From Pseudoalteromonas phenolica (GTDB taxonomy: Bacteria > Pseudomonadota > Gammaproteobacteria > Enterobacterales > Alteromonadaceae), in assembly GCF_005886345.1 (NCBI RefSeq), contig NZ_PNEC01000016.1, forward strand, positions 53,385 through 117,384: 64,000 nt of DNA. The letters are read 5' to 3'. Under the pieces are notes generated by a model that was given only the letters and a program-made list of their open reading frames with translations, ran no database searches and had not been told where the DNA came from. Every line of letters starts with the position of its first letter. The stretch's first letter is position 1. Made by a program: the position numbers and the translations under genes. This document shows positions 1 through 8,976 of this stretch, piece by piece.

Positions 1-1392
1 TATGCTGAAAACATGCAACCAATCATTGGTCGTTTGTACCGTAACAGGGGGGTTGAAATCTCTGTTTATGGTCGTCCACTTGTAAATACAAGCACAATCG
101 ACGTGATCAAAGCTCACAAGACTGTGGCACGTTTCGAAGAAAGCAAACTACGCTTACGTGAAAGTTTCCCATTCCTAGAAGCTATTAGCAAAATGGATTT
201 AGCACCTGCGCGTATCGACCTAGGCAAACTAGCTTATGGTTATGTTCACAAAAATGCAGGCGAAGGTCGTTCAATTGAAGAATACCTAAATGCTGAATTA
301 GTTGACATCGTTAACAAAGGTGAAAATCAAGAGCCTCGCGATGTTGTTCTATACGGTTTTGGCCGTATCGGTCGTTTATTGGCACGTCTACTTATCGAGC
401 GTGGTGGCTCTCACACTGATCTACGCTTACGTGCTATCGTTGTTCGTGGTGGCCGTGACGGTGACCTTGAAAAGCGTGCAAGCCTTTTACGTCGTGATTC
501 AATCCATGGTCCTTTCAATGGTTCAATCACAGTTGATAACGAGCGTAATGCAATCAAAGCTAACGGTAACTACATCCAAGTTATCTATGCGAACTCTCCA
601 GATGAAATCGATTACAATGAATACGGTATCAACAATGCACTTATCGTTGATAACACAGGTATCTGGAAAGACAGAGATGGCTTAGGCCTTCATCTTAAGT
701 CAAATGGCGCTGCTAAAGTACTTCTTACTGCTCCTGCAAAAGGCGATATCAAAAACGTAGTTTATGGTGTTAACAATAGAGACATTCTTTCTGAAGATTC
801 AATCGTTTCAGCTGCGAGCTGTACAACGAATGCAATCACACCAACACTTAAAGCACTTAATGACAAGTACGGCATTCAGAATGGTCACGTTGAAACAGTT
901 CACTCTTACACTAACGACCAGAACCTGATCGATAACTACCACAAAGCAGAGCGTCGTGGTCGTGCAGCAGCACTGAACATGGTTATCACTTCAACAGGTG
1001 CGGCTAAAGCTGTTTCTAAAGCACTACCTGAACTTGAAGGTAAGTTAACTGGTAATGCTATCCGTGTTCCTACGCCAAACGTTTCAATGGCAATTCTTAA
1101 CCTAAACCTTGAAAAAGAGACAACGGTTGAAGAGTTAAACGAGTACTTACGTGAAACATCACTTTATTCTGACCTTCGTGATCAAATTGATTACACAGCG
1201 TCAACTGAAATCGTTTCTACTGACCTAGTAGGTAGCCGTTACGCAGGTGTTGTTGATTCTCAAGCAACAATTGTTGATGGTAACCGTGTTGTACTATACG
1301 TATGGTACGATAACGAGTTTGGTTACAGCTGTCAGGTTATTCGTGTTATGCACGATATGGCTGAGGTTGAATACCCAAGCTTACCTCGCTAA
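1..1392 (+). CDS. gap: Glyceraldehyde-3-phosphate dehydrogenase, long form (5' end cut by window)
   Basis: NAD-dependent glycolytic enzyme making 1,3-bisphosphoglycerate from glyceraldehyde-3-phosphate in the cytosol. The frame is open to base 1, so the start lies outside the window; the ATG at 13 is probably internal. About the first 105 visible residues form the N-terminal extension of the roughly 480-residue GAPDH found in Vibrio, Shewanella and relatives. A Rossmann motif (GFGRIGRLLAR) follows, then the catalytic cysteine in SAASCTTN, the phosphate-site STGAAK, and the C-terminal WYDNEFGYS. A strong hairpin terminator follows directly, so it ends its transcript. The family is certain; the exact paralogue (glycolytic or gluconeogenic) is not. 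Confidence 0.93.
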   Translation, partial: YAENMQPIIGRLYRNRGVEISVYGRPLVNTSTIDVIKAHKTVARFEESKLRLRESFPFLEAISKMDLAPARIDLGKLAYGYVHKNAGEGRSIEEYLNAELVDIVNKGENQEPRDVVLYGFGRIGRLLARLLIERGGSHTDLRLRAIVVRGGRDGDLEKRASLLRRDSIHGPFNGSITVDNERNAIKANGNYIQVIYANSPDEIDYNEYGINNALIVDNTGIWKDRDGLGLHLKSNGAAKVLLTAPAKGDIKNVVYGVNNRDILSEDSIVSAASCTTNAITPTLKALNDKYGIQNGHVETVHSYTNDQNLIDNYHKAERRGRAAALNMVITSTGAAKAVSKALPELEGKLTGNAIRVPTPNVSMAILNLNLEKETTVEELNEYLRETSLYSDLRDQIDYTASTEIVSTDLVGSRYAGVVDSQATIVDGNRVVLYVWYDNEFGYSCQVIRVMHDMAEVEYPSLPR

Positions 1393-1406
1393 TAGCGAAA
1401 AGTAAT

Positions 1407-1436
1407 AAAAAGCCAGCTTTTGCTGGCTTTTTTAGT
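1407..1436 (+). terminator. Rho-independent terminator after GAPDH
   Basis: An A-run leads into AGCCAGC, a TTT-rich loop, then GCTGGCT and a T-run. It lies 15 bases after the GAPDH stop codon. Confidence 0.9.
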
Positions 1437-1571
1437 TTTTGAACTTAAATCAGTGTGATACTCTTTACAAACTATTTTTACAAGTGAATTACACTTCCTA
1501 AACGATAAAGACAAAAATTTCATTTTTGTCTGAGACTTTTGCGTCGTTAATTTATAAAAAGAAGGTTACGG

Positions 1572-2699
1572 ATGAAAATCACCAGTAATTTTGACAGTGG
1601 TAATATCAAGGTGCTTGCGAGCAACGAGCCACTCGATATTCAACTAGCTATCAACAATGATAATGAATCTGAATTTTTTCAGTGGTTTCATTTTCGTTTA
1701 GAAAGTACTCCTTTTTTACAGCATAAAATGCAAATTGGTGGTCTAGAAAAATCAGCTTACCCAGAAGGGTGGGATGACTATCAAGCAGTGGCATCATATG
1801 ATCGCCAAACTTGGTTCCGTGTTCCTACATCATACGAAAACGGTACCCTTACTATTGATTTCGAACCTGAGCAGAGTCATACCTACTTTGCTTATTTCGC
1901 CCCTTATAGTTATGAGCGTCATTTAGACTTACTATACTGGGCGCAAAGCCATGATGCATGTGAAATTGAAACACTTGGCGAAACGCTAGATGGTCGTGAC
2001 ATTAGTTTGCTTACAATTGGTGAACCTGAAGAAGGTAAAAAGAAAATTTGGATAACTGCCCGTCAGCACCCTGGCGAGACAATGGCAGAGTGGTTTGTAG
2101 AAGGCTTACTTCATAAGCTTCTAGATGACGAAGACCCGCATGCAGCAGCGTTACTTTCAAAAGCTGTTTTCTATATTGTTCCAAATATGAACCCTGATGG
2201 CAGTGTTCGTGGTCACCTTCGTACAAACGCAGTGGGTGTTAACCTTAACCGCGAGTGGGCTGAACCAAGCCTTGAAAAATCACCAGAGGTTTTCCATGTG
2301 TTAAATAAGATGCATGATACAGGCCTAGATATGTATTTAGATATTCATGGTGACGAAGCACTGCCTTATAACTTTGTTGCTGGTAGTGAAGGTATCCCAA
2401 GTTATGACGCACGTTTAGAATCATTAGAAAACGATTTTAAAGCAGCACTTCTTACTATCACACCTGAGTTTCAAGATGAGTTTGGCTATCCAAAAGACGC
2501 GCCAGGTGAAGCTAACTTAACAGTTGCATCTTGTGCCGTAGGTGAGGCGTTTAAAGCGCTGGCTTACACGATTGAAATGCCGTTTAAAGATAATGCGAAT
2601 CTACCAGACCCATATTACGGTTGGTCTGACAGACGTTCATATCAATTTGGTCAAGATACATTAGCTGCAATTGTTTCAGTTGTAGATAAATTAAGATAA
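1572..2699 (+). CDS. M14-family zinc carboxypeptidase, cytosolic type
   Basis: Zinc metallopeptidase of 375 residues with no signal peptide, consistent with the cytosolic carboxypeptidase branch of M14 (AGTPBP1/Nna1-like bacterial members). An N-terminal beta-rich domain (about residues 1-115) precedes the catalytic domain. Zinc ligands are H166 and E169 in RQHPGE and H259 in DIHGDE; NPDGSVRGHLRTN and GVNLNREW form the substrate pocket, and the late YTIEMPF carries the expected catalytic glutamate. The start is supported by an AGAAGG Shine-Dalgarno before the ATG. The substrate cannot be told from sequence; members remove C-terminal residues from peptides or protein tails. It stands alone between two terminators. 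Confidence 0.85.
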   Translation: MKITSNFDSGNIKVLASNEPLDIQLAINNDNESEFFQWFHFRLESTPFLQHKMQIGGLEKSAYPEGWDDYQAVASYDRQTWFRVPTSYENGTLTIDFEPEQSHTYFAYFAPYSYERHLDLLYWAQSHDACEIETLGETLDGRDISLLTIGEPEEGKKKIWITARQHPGETMAEWFVEGLLHKLLDDEDPHAAALLSKAVFYIVPNMNPDGSVRGHLRTNAVGVNLNREWAEPSLEKSPEVFHVLNKMHDTGLDMYLDIHGDEALPYNFVAGSEGIPSYDARLESLENDFKAALLTITPEFQDEFGYPKDAPGEANLTVASCAVGEAFKALAYTIEMPFKDNANLPDPYYGWSDRRSYQFGQDTLAAIVSVVDKLR

Positions 2700-2716
2700 T
2701 AATCAACAGTAAAATC

Positions 2717-2744
2717 AAAAGGTAGTACTTAGGTACTGCCTTTT
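2717..2744 (+). terminator. Probable terminator after M14 peptidase
   Basis: AAAGGTAGTAC and GTACTGCCTTT form an 11-bp stem with one G-T pair and a very short loop, followed by a few T residues. Confidence 0.65.
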
Positions 2745-2770
2745 ATGTATAAAAACAATGAGGATGAGTT

Positions 2771-4504
2771 GTGGACACATTTGGACAGTTTCTAGATAAT
2801 CTAGATGGCATGTTGGGGGGAGCAGCTTGGTTCCCATATGTATTACTTGGTGTGGGTTTATTCTTCACCATTTATCTTAAATTCCCACAGATCAGATATT
2901 TCAAACACGCTTGTAAGGTTGTAACCGGTAAGTTTGATAAAAAAAGCCACGAAGGTGATACAACGCATTTCCAAGCACTTGCTACTGCGCTTTCAGGCAC
3001 CGTTGGTACGGGTAACATAGGTGGTGTGGCACTGGCAATTTCAATTGGTGGTCCCGCGGCACTATTTTGGATGTGGATGACCGCATTCTTCGGTATGACC
3101 ACTAAATTTGTAGAGGTTACCTTATCTCACAAATATCGTGTTAAAACAGATGATGGCACGATGGCTGGTGGTCCAATGTACTACATGGATCGTCGTTTGA
3201 ATATGAAGTGGTTAGCAGTCTTGTTTGCCGTCGCCACTGTAATTAGTTCTTTTGGTACAGGTAGCTTGCCGCAAATCAATAATATCGCTCAGGGTATGGA
3301 ATCAACCTTTGGCTTCGAGCCTTGGCATACGGGCGGTGTGTTATCTATCTTGCTTGCTCTTGTTATTTTGGGTGGCATTAAGCGCATTGCTGCAATCACT
3401 TCTCGCGTTGTACCACTAATGGCAGCCGTTTATATCATTGGTGCATTAGCAGTTATCTTCTACAACATTGAAAATATTGCACCATCTTTTGCAGCTGTAT
3501 TCACTAATGCTTTCTCGGGCTCTGCTGCAGCGGGTGGCTTCTTAGGGGCATCATTTGCTTACGCTTTCAACCGTGGTGTAAACCGTGGTTTATTCTCTAA
3601 CGAAGCAGGGCAAGGTTCTGCACCAATTGCACACGCATCAGCTAAAGCGGACGAGCCAGTATCTGAAGGTATGGTGTCAATTCTTGAACCTTTCATCGAT
3701 ACTATCATCATCTGTACTTTAACAGGTTTAGTTATTCTTTCTTCCGGTGTATGGACTGAAAAGTTTGAAACACAATTTGAACGTTCATCAATGGTCATTG
3801 TAAAAGGTCAGTACTCTGAAGATAAGGAAGAAAACCGCCAATCTCTATATAAGTATTTAAATGGCCATAAAGACCATGGCGTAGAGCTTTATAATGGCGA
3901 ACTTCATTCAATACAGGGGAAAGCGGTAGAGAAGGATTTTACTATTATACATTCTCGCTCAATTGCTGAAAATGTGCGCTTCGGTTTAACTGAAAAACAC
4001 GTTTACACGGGCACTATTGAGATTAAAGATGGTATGCCAGTCGATACAGATATTATGGTTACAGGTAAATCATTAGTCCACTCTGCTGAGCTTACAACTA
4101 AAGCGTTTAGCCGAGGCTTCTTTGGTGAAAATGGTAAATATATCGTATCAATAGGCTTGTTATTATTTGCTTTCTCGACAGCAATTGCGTGGTCTTATTA
4201 TGGCGATCGTGCGATGATTTATCTACTTGGTAGCAAATCAGTGATGCCTTACCGTGTATTTTATGTCGCAGGCTTCTTCTGGGCATCATTTGCAGACACG
4301 ACTTTAGTTTGGAAACTAGCGGCAGTTGCAATCGTTGTGATGACATTGCCTAACTTATTCGGTATTTTCTTACTTCGCAAAGAAATGAAAGAATCTGTTG
4401 TTGATTATTGGGATAAATTCAATAAAGAGCACCCTGAAGAAACTAATAAGAATTCTGAGAATGATCAAAATCAAAACTTTAAGCAACAAGTAGAAGAAAA
4501 ATAA
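2771..4504 (+). CDS. AGCS-family sodium:alanine/glycine symporter with a soluble insertion
   Basis: Inner-membrane secondary transporter coupling Na+ entry to uptake of small neutral amino acids. Family hallmarks are [18 protein letters not shown] (about residues 73-90), the [11 protein letters not shown] loop and [13 protein letters not shown] (about 277-289). Ordinary members are about 450-500 residues; this one has 577 because a hydrophilic block (about 329-440) separates two membrane segments. The C-terminal tail is charged and Asn/Gln-rich. The start is GTG, preceded by TGAGGATGAG. The gene is monocistronic, with hairpins on both sides. The exact substrate is not predictable; alanine, glycine or glutamine are all possible. 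Confidence 0.85.
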   Translation: MDTFGQFLDNLDGMLGGAAWFPYVLLGVGLFFTIYLKFPQIRYFKHACKVVTGKFDKKSHEGDTTHFQALATALSGTVGTGNIGGVALAISIGGPAALFWMWMTAFFGMTTKFVEVTLSHKYRVKTDDGTMAGGPMYYMDRRLNMKWLAVLFAVATVISSFGTGSLPQINNIAQGMESTFGFEPWHTGGVLSILLALVILGGIKRIAAITSRVVPLMAAVYIIGALAVIFYNIENIAPSFAAVFTNAFSGSAAAGGFLGASFAYAFNRGVNRGLFSNEAGQGSAPIAHASAKADEPVSEGMVSILEPFIDTIIICTLTGLVILSSGVWTEKFETQFERSSMVIVKGQYSEDKEENRQSLYKYLNGHKDHGVELYNGELHSIQGKAVEKDFTIIHSRSIAENVRFGLTEKHVYTGTIEIKDGMPVDTDIMVTGKSLVHSAELTTKAFSRGFFGENGKYIVSIGLLLFAFSTAIAWSYYGDRAMIYLLGSKSVMPYRVFYVAGFFWASFADTTLVWKLAAVAIVVMTLPNLFGIFLLRKEMKESVVDYWDKFNKEHPEETNKNSENDQNQNFKQQVEEK

Positions 4505-4555
4505 TCATCATGTAGTTTCTAATTATAAGACTTTTTGTATAAAAACGAGTAAAAT

Positions 4556-4579
4556 GGCGTCTTCTGAGACGCCTTTTTT
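4556..4579 (+). terminator. Rho-independent terminator after AGCS symporter
   Basis: GGCGTCT, loop TCTG, AGACGCC, then six T residues. An ATG that opens the longer form of the next reading frame lies at the base of this hairpin, which argues against its use as a start. Confidence 0.9.
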
Positions 4580-4598
4580 GTATCAACAGGAGTCATAT

Positions 4599-4925
4599 AT
4601 GGCAATAGTTTCTTGTCCAAGTTGTAACGAGTCTATTTCAAGTAAAAACAAGGTTTGTCCACACTGTGACCTTCAGCTCGGAGAAGTCAGCGATGAGCAA
4701 TTAGCTCGCATTGCTGCACGTAAAAGAGTTAAAAAACAACAGATGTTTATGAACCACTCTTTTCTAGCATTGATCCTTTTCCTCGGTGGTTTCTTATATC
4801 TTTATTCACGCCAACCAGCACCTGATTCAATTGAAATGTGGTTAACCAGAGGCGCCATCGCTATAGGTTGTTTTTGGTATTTAGTAAACAGAATTATTTT
4901 AGTGTATTTAAAAAAGAAAAAGTGA
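4599..4925 (+). CDS. Small zinc-ribbon membrane protein
   Basis: A protein of 108 residues. It opens with a zinc ribbon, C-P-S-C then C-P-H-C within the first 25 residues, followed by a charged linker (about 30-50) and two hydrophobic segments (LALILFLGGFLYLY and AIAIGCFWYLVNRIILVYL). It ends in a lysine cluster, suggesting a cytosolic C-terminus. I chose the ATG at 4599 because it has an AGGAG ribosome site at 4588-4592, whereas the longer frame opens inside the upstream terminator. It is the first gene of a tight cluster with YeaC and the DUF349 protein (1-base gap). No specific function can be assigned. Confidence 0.75.
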   Translation: MAIVSCPSCNESISSKNKVCPHCDLQLGEVSDEQLARIAARKRVKKQQMFMNHSFLALILFLGGFLYLYSRQPAPDSIEMWLTRGAIAIGCFWYLVNRIILVYLKKKK

Positions 4926-4926
4926 C

Positions 4927-5208
4927 ATGAACATAGACAGCTTAGTAAATAATTTAACACCCGAATTATTTGAGCGTTTGCAGTATGGGGCCTCAACAGG
5001 TAAGTGGCCTGATGGCACTCCTCTGACAGAAGCTCAAAAAGAGCAAACAGTACAACTCGTTATGCTTTATCAGGCGAAAGTAGCCAAGACTAATGAACAA
5101 TTCACCATCAACGCAGAAGGGGAAATGGTTCAGAAGTCCAAAAGAGAACTACAACAAGAATTTAAAAAAGAAAATGAGATAGCTAGGTTCAGTGAAAATG
5201 ATCTTTAA
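4927..5208 (+). CDS. yeaC: YeaC-family protein (DUF1315)
   Basis: A protein of 93 residues recognised as the YeaC/DUF1315 family by the opening (LTPELFERLQYGASTGKWPDG) and the following LTEAQKEQ segment. Its function is not established. The C-terminal part (about residues 65-90) is strongly charged and probably helical. The start codon comes one base after the preceding stop, and its 3' end overlaps the DUF349 gene by 17 bases, so the three genes are almost certainly translated as one operon. Confidence 0.8.
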   Translation: MNIDSLVNNLTPELFERLQYGASTGKWPDGTPLTEAQKEQTVQLVMLYQAKVAKTNEQFTINAEGEMVQKSKRELQQEFKKENEIARFSENDL

Positions 5209-7867
5209 ACACCTATTTACACCAAAATGGAAACACCCAAAAACTGAAGTAAGACTTCAGGCACTTAAAAAGCTAGAGCAAGACAAGGATGCCGATGTTT
5301 TAAAGACGATGGCATTAGAAGATAACTCGACTGAAATCAGACAAAAAGCCTTAAATAAATTAAATAGTTTGAGTCTTTGGTGGCAAGCTTATAAACAAGA
5401 CCAAGCGCTTAAAGACCTAGCAGAACAACATATCAGCAGCGCAGTATTAAACGGTAAAAGTGAACTTGATAGTACTATTCGCCAAGAATATGTAGATCGA
5501 TACGCATCGAAAAGAGTGCTAGAAAAATTAGCTTTCTCTGAATCAAGCCTAGAAGTTCGCGTAAAATTATTAAAACGCCTTGCTCAGCCTAAACTGATAG
5601 AGCAGAGCTTTAAGCAAGACGATGAACAACTGCAGTTGCTGCTTTTACCTTTGGTCGAGCAATACGGGTTACAAAAGCAGTTATTAAAATCAGCGAAAGG
5701 TGATGCAAAAGCGGCACTTGAGCAAGCCCTTGAGCAACAAAAACTGGCAAAAGAAAAACCAGCTGAAATACTTGCGCAAGTCAAAATGATCTTGGCAAAG
5801 CTCAACGCATTGAGAGATAAGCACGATTACAAAGCAGTAAACAGCCAATTCGGAATTTTAACTGAGCAGTGGGAAGGTCTAGAGCTGTCTTGGTTAGATG
5901 AGGAAGCGGTTAAAGAAAATCAACAAAAATACAGGGCAATAGAAACGCGTATTTCTTCACATTTGACTGCTTTGAAAACGGAGTTTGAAGCAGCAGAAAA
6001 AGCTGAGCAAGTGAAGCGAGAGAAAGAGGCGTTCCTGACAGAAGTTGAGTCACAATTGAATCTAGCTGAACAAACGTTAGCTAATGCACTAGAACGATTA
6101 GATGTCTCAAAACAGACGGAGTTAGAGACTCAGCTTACTCAGGTACGAAGTAAAATAACATCTAGTGCGTACGGTTCTGAGCTTGTTAAGCATTTAGACT
6201 CACTTGCAGACTTTGAAAGTCAATTAAAGCAATTACCTGAACTGGTTGTTGCAAACCAAGCTGCCCAAATTGCACTTGACGCACTTGCGAATGTCACGCC
6301 ATCAACAGAGTTGAGTGAGCTTGATGACACTTTAAATTTGCAAAAATCGGCTTACAACAATGTGAAAAGCATTATTGAACAGTTACCAAACACATTAAAA
6401 AAACCAGCAAAAGCAAAGCTCAGTGCGCTAAGCAAGCAATTTAAATCAGCCATGGCTGAACAACTTGATGCGCAACAAAATGAACTTAAACAAGCTAGAC
6501 GTAAAGCCAAAGATGTCCAACGACTGCTTGAGCAAGGCCGAAGTAAAGTAGCATTTGGCGTGTTTAAAGGATTCAACGAGCACTTCGAGCGTTTAACTGC
6601 AGCAAACCAAGCACAGCTTGAACCGCTTCGAGAGCAAATTGCTGCGCAGTTAGATGATATTCGTGATTGGCAAAAGTATGCGTCAGCACCAAAACGTGTA
6701 GAGCTTTTAGCTGCGTTAGATGAGCATATTGAAAGCTGTGATTTAGCGCCTAAGCAACGTGCTGAGTTAGTTAAAAAGTTGCGTTCACAATGGCATGAAT
6801 TAGGCCGAGTTGATACTGACGAAGAGAAGCAACAAGCGAAGCAATTCGATGAAAAACTTGAGCTGCTATTTGCACCTTGTCGTGCATTCTTTGCTGAGCA
6901 AGAGCAACAACGTGAAAAAGCAAAACAAGCACGTGAAGCTTTGATTAAACAAATGTCAGAACTCGCCGCAACAGACACATCAGTAGAAGGGTTTAACAGG
7001 CGTGAATATGAAAGCCAGTTTAATAAGCTAAATAAACAGTGGCGTGCAGCAGGCAGTGTTGACAGTGACGTATATAAATCACTGAATAATGCATTCAAAA
7101 CCCAAGCCAAACTGATTGGTGATGCGATCCGTTCACAACATGAACACAATGCTCAGTTAAAGCAAGGTCTAGTTGATAAAGCGGCTGAGCAAATTGTTGC
7201 TGAGGATTTAGCACAAGCGTGCGACGTATTGAAATCGTTACAAAAGCAGTGGCAAACAATCGGTTTTGCAGGTAACAAGAAAGAAAACCAGTTATGGCAA
7301 GCTTTCAGAGAGCATAACGATGCCGTATTTGCCAAGCGCAGTGCGGAATTTGAATCTCAAAAAGCAGAAAAAGATGCATTAAACTCTGAGCAGCAGCAAA
7401 AATTTGATGAGATTAAGTCACAGTTGCCTGAAAACGGCAGCGAGGCTGAAATCAAAAAGTTGATTTCTCTATTATCCGAAATTGACTTTCTGCCAACAGT
7501 CAAAAAGCAAGCTCAAAAGTTCATTTCTGAATTACAACAGAGGTTAGTTGAGCTTGAGCAGCTTGCCAATACTGCTAGATTCGATGCATTAAAAGTGGCA
7601 CTTGAAAATGGTGCTTCGGTCCCTGCTGAGTTTATTAGTAAGATCGATGTGAATTTGTCTAGTGAGCAGTTGATTTTACGACTTGAAATCTTATCTGAAA
7701 AAATGAACGATGAGAGCTCAAGCCCAGAGCGTATGACAGAACAAGTTGCTATGTTAGATGATAAATTGCAAGGTCAAAACGTAGATTTTGATTATTATTT
7801 ATCTGCATACTTATCAAACACGCCTAATACTGAATTACAGTCAGAAAGATTGCTTAAACTTCTTTAG
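5192..7867 (+). CDS. DUF349-repeat coiled-coil protein
   Basis: Large cytosolic protein (891 residues) rich in Gln, Glu, Lys and Leu. It has a HEAT-like N-terminus (about 1-170: repeated helices such as VRLQALKKLEQ and VRVKLLKRLAQ), then long predicted coiled coils and several DUF349 units marked by spaced tryptophans (W-R/H-E/A-x-G, e.g. QWHELGRVD, QWRAAGSVD, QWQTIGFAG). The family is common in marine gammaproteobacteria without a settled function. The start is GTG at 5192, with an in-frame ATG two codons on; either is possible. The gene overlaps yeaC and ends at a strong terminator. The large reverse-strand frames inside it are composition artefacts. Confidence 0.8.
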   Translation: MKMIFKHLFTPKWKHPKTEVRLQALKKLEQDKDADVLKTMALEDNSTEIRQKALNKLNSLSLWWQAYKQDQALKDLAEQHISSAVLNGKSELDSTIRQEYVDRYASKRVLEKLAFSESSLEVRVKLLKRLAQPKLIEQSFKQDDEQLQLLLLPLVEQYGLQKQLLKSAKGDAKAALEQALEQQKLAKEKPAEILAQVKMILAKLNALRDKHDYKAVNSQFGILTEQWEGLELSWLDEEAVKENQQKYRAIETRISSHLTALKTEFEAAEKAEQVKREKEAFLTEVESQLNLAEQTLANALERLDVSKQTELETQLTQVRSKITSSAYGSELVKHLDSLADFESQLKQLPELVVANQAAQIALDALANVTPSTELSELDDTLNLQKSAYNNVKSIIEQLPNTLKKPAKAKLSALSKQFKSAMAEQLDAQQNELKQARRKAKDVQRLLEQGRSKVAFGVFKGFNEHFERLTAANQAQLEPLREQIAAQLDDIRDWQKYASAPKRVELLAALDEHIESCDLAPKQRAELVKKLRSQWHELGRVDTDEEKQQAKQFDEKLELLFAPCRAFFAEQEQQREKAKQAREALIKQMSELAATDTSVEGFNRREYESQFNKLNKQWRAAGSVDSDVYKSLNNAFKTQAKLIGDAIRSQHEHNAQLKQGLVDKAAEQIVAEDLAQACDVLKSLQKQWQTIGFAGNKKENQLWQAFREHNDAVFAKRSAEFESQKAEKDALNSEQQQKFDEIKSQLPENGSEAEIKKLISLLSEIDFLPTVKKQAQKFISELQQRLVELEQLANTARFDALKVALENGASVPAEFISKIDVNLSSEQLILRLEILSEKMNDESSSPERMTEQVAMLDDKLQGQNVDFDYYLSAYLSNTPNTELQSERLLKLL

Positions 7868-7886
7868 CACTAAGTAATTTCTATAA

Positions 7887-7914
7887 AAAAAAACCACGCA
7901 ACAGCGTGGTTTTT
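7887..7914. terminator. Bidirectional terminator between DUF349 gene and yfcH
   Basis: ACCACGC, loop AACA, GCGTGGT, flanked by an A-run on the left and T residues on the right, so it can serve the converging transcripts on both strands. Confidence 0.88.
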
Positions 7915-7969
7915 CGTTTTTATATACTTTCAAAATCATCTCTAGAAAAAACGAGGTCACAGATTGAGG

Positions 7970-8866
7970 TCAATTCAAAACCTCATTCAGAGCAGTATCA
8001 AGTGTTTTAAACTTGAATTTAAAACCTTGCTGTTCGAGCTTTTCAGGGATGACATTTTGGCCATAAATTAATAAGTCGGACATTTCACCAAAGAGCAGTT
8101 TCAAAACAAATTCTGGCATAGGAAACAAAGCTGGGCGTTTTAAGTTTTTTGCGAGTATTTGAGTAAAATTAGTATTACTAACAGGCTCAGGGGCTGTCAG
8201 GTTAAACGCACCATGGGCATTCGGCTCATTAAGTAAGAATACGATGGCGTTGGTCATGTCATCGATATGGATCCAAGACATCATTTGTTTGCCTGATGCC
8301 ATTTTGCCACCCAATCCTAACTTAAAAGGGGGGAGCATTTTATCCAAAGCACCACCTTGTTTACTCAACACAATACCTGTTCTCAGTAGGCAGACTCTCA
8401 CAACAGGTGATTGTGCCTGTAGTGCGAGTTCTTCCCATTGTTTACAGAGTTGATGGCTAAATTCAGGGTAGGTTGAAGAGTATGACTCTGCGACAACATT
8501 CTCTGCAGGTTGACGACCATAAAATCCAATAGCACTTCCAGAAATAAACACTTTAGGCGGATCGTCACTGGCATTTATTTTAGTGACGATCTGCTCGGTG
8601 ATACCTAAACGGCTTTGAAAAATTCTTTGCTTTTGTTGAGCGCTCCATCGTTTGTCTGCAATGGGCTCTCCAGCAAGATTAATAACTGCATCTAAATCAT
8701 CAAAGTTTGAATCTTCAAGGTCATCTATAAAATTGATTGAATTTGGTAATGTGCATTTAGCTTTGTTTATGTTTCTAGTTAAAGCTATTAGTTCGTGCTT
8801 GTCAGCGAGCATTTTACAAAGTGCGGAGCCAATTAACCCCGTTGCACCTGTTATCAGTATTTTCAT
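7970..8866 (-). CDS. yfcH: TIGR01777-type NAD(P)-dependent epimerase (YfcH-like)
   Basis: Extended short-chain dehydrogenase of 298 residues related to E. coli YfcH and human SDR39U1. The N-terminal Rossmann motif is GATGLIGSAL; NLAGEPIADKRW and the RLGITEQIV segment are typical of the subfamily. SGSAIGFYG and HIDDM lie in the catalytic and C-terminal regions. A cytosolic sugar-nucleotide-like substrate is assumed from the fold; the true substrate is unknown. It is a single gene, divergent from the AI-2E-family permease and convergent with the DUF349 operon. Confidence 0.85.
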   Translation of the reverse strand: MKILITGATGLIGSALCKMLADKHELIALTRNINKAKCTLPNSINFIDDLEDSNFDDLDAVINLAGEPIADKRWSAQQKQRIFQSRLGITEQIVTKINASDDPPKVFISGSAIGFYGRQPAENVVAESYSSTYPEFSHQLCKQWEELALQAQSPVVRVCLLRTGIVLSKQGGALDKMLPPFKLGLGGKMASGKQMMSWIHIDDMTNAIVFLLNEPNAHGAFNLTAPEPVSNTNFTQILAKNLKRPALFPMPEFVLKLLFGEMSDLLIYGQNVIPEKLEQQGFKFKFKTLDTALNEVLN

Positions 8867-8976
8867 CCTACAACCTTAGCGCTTATATATAGTTTTGATA
8901 CGTTAAAAATCATTGATGGATCAATTAAGTATTGTTGAAGTAGAATAAATGTAAACTTGTTTTCGAAGGAATTTAT

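Noticed and set aside
2700..2770. Glycine riboswitch before the AGCS symporter
   Set aside because: The gap is only 71 bases and is mostly taken up by the previous gene's terminator.
4554..4598. Longer start for the zinc-ribbon protein
   Set aside because: The ATG lies in the terminator of the preceding gene; the ATG at 4599 has a good AGGAG.
6352..7149. A 265-codon reverse-strand frame inside the DUF349 gene
   Set aside because: Its Ser/Cys/Leu-rich translation is what the reverse of a Gln/Lys/Glu-rich coiled-coil gene gives, and it has no ribosome site or domain.
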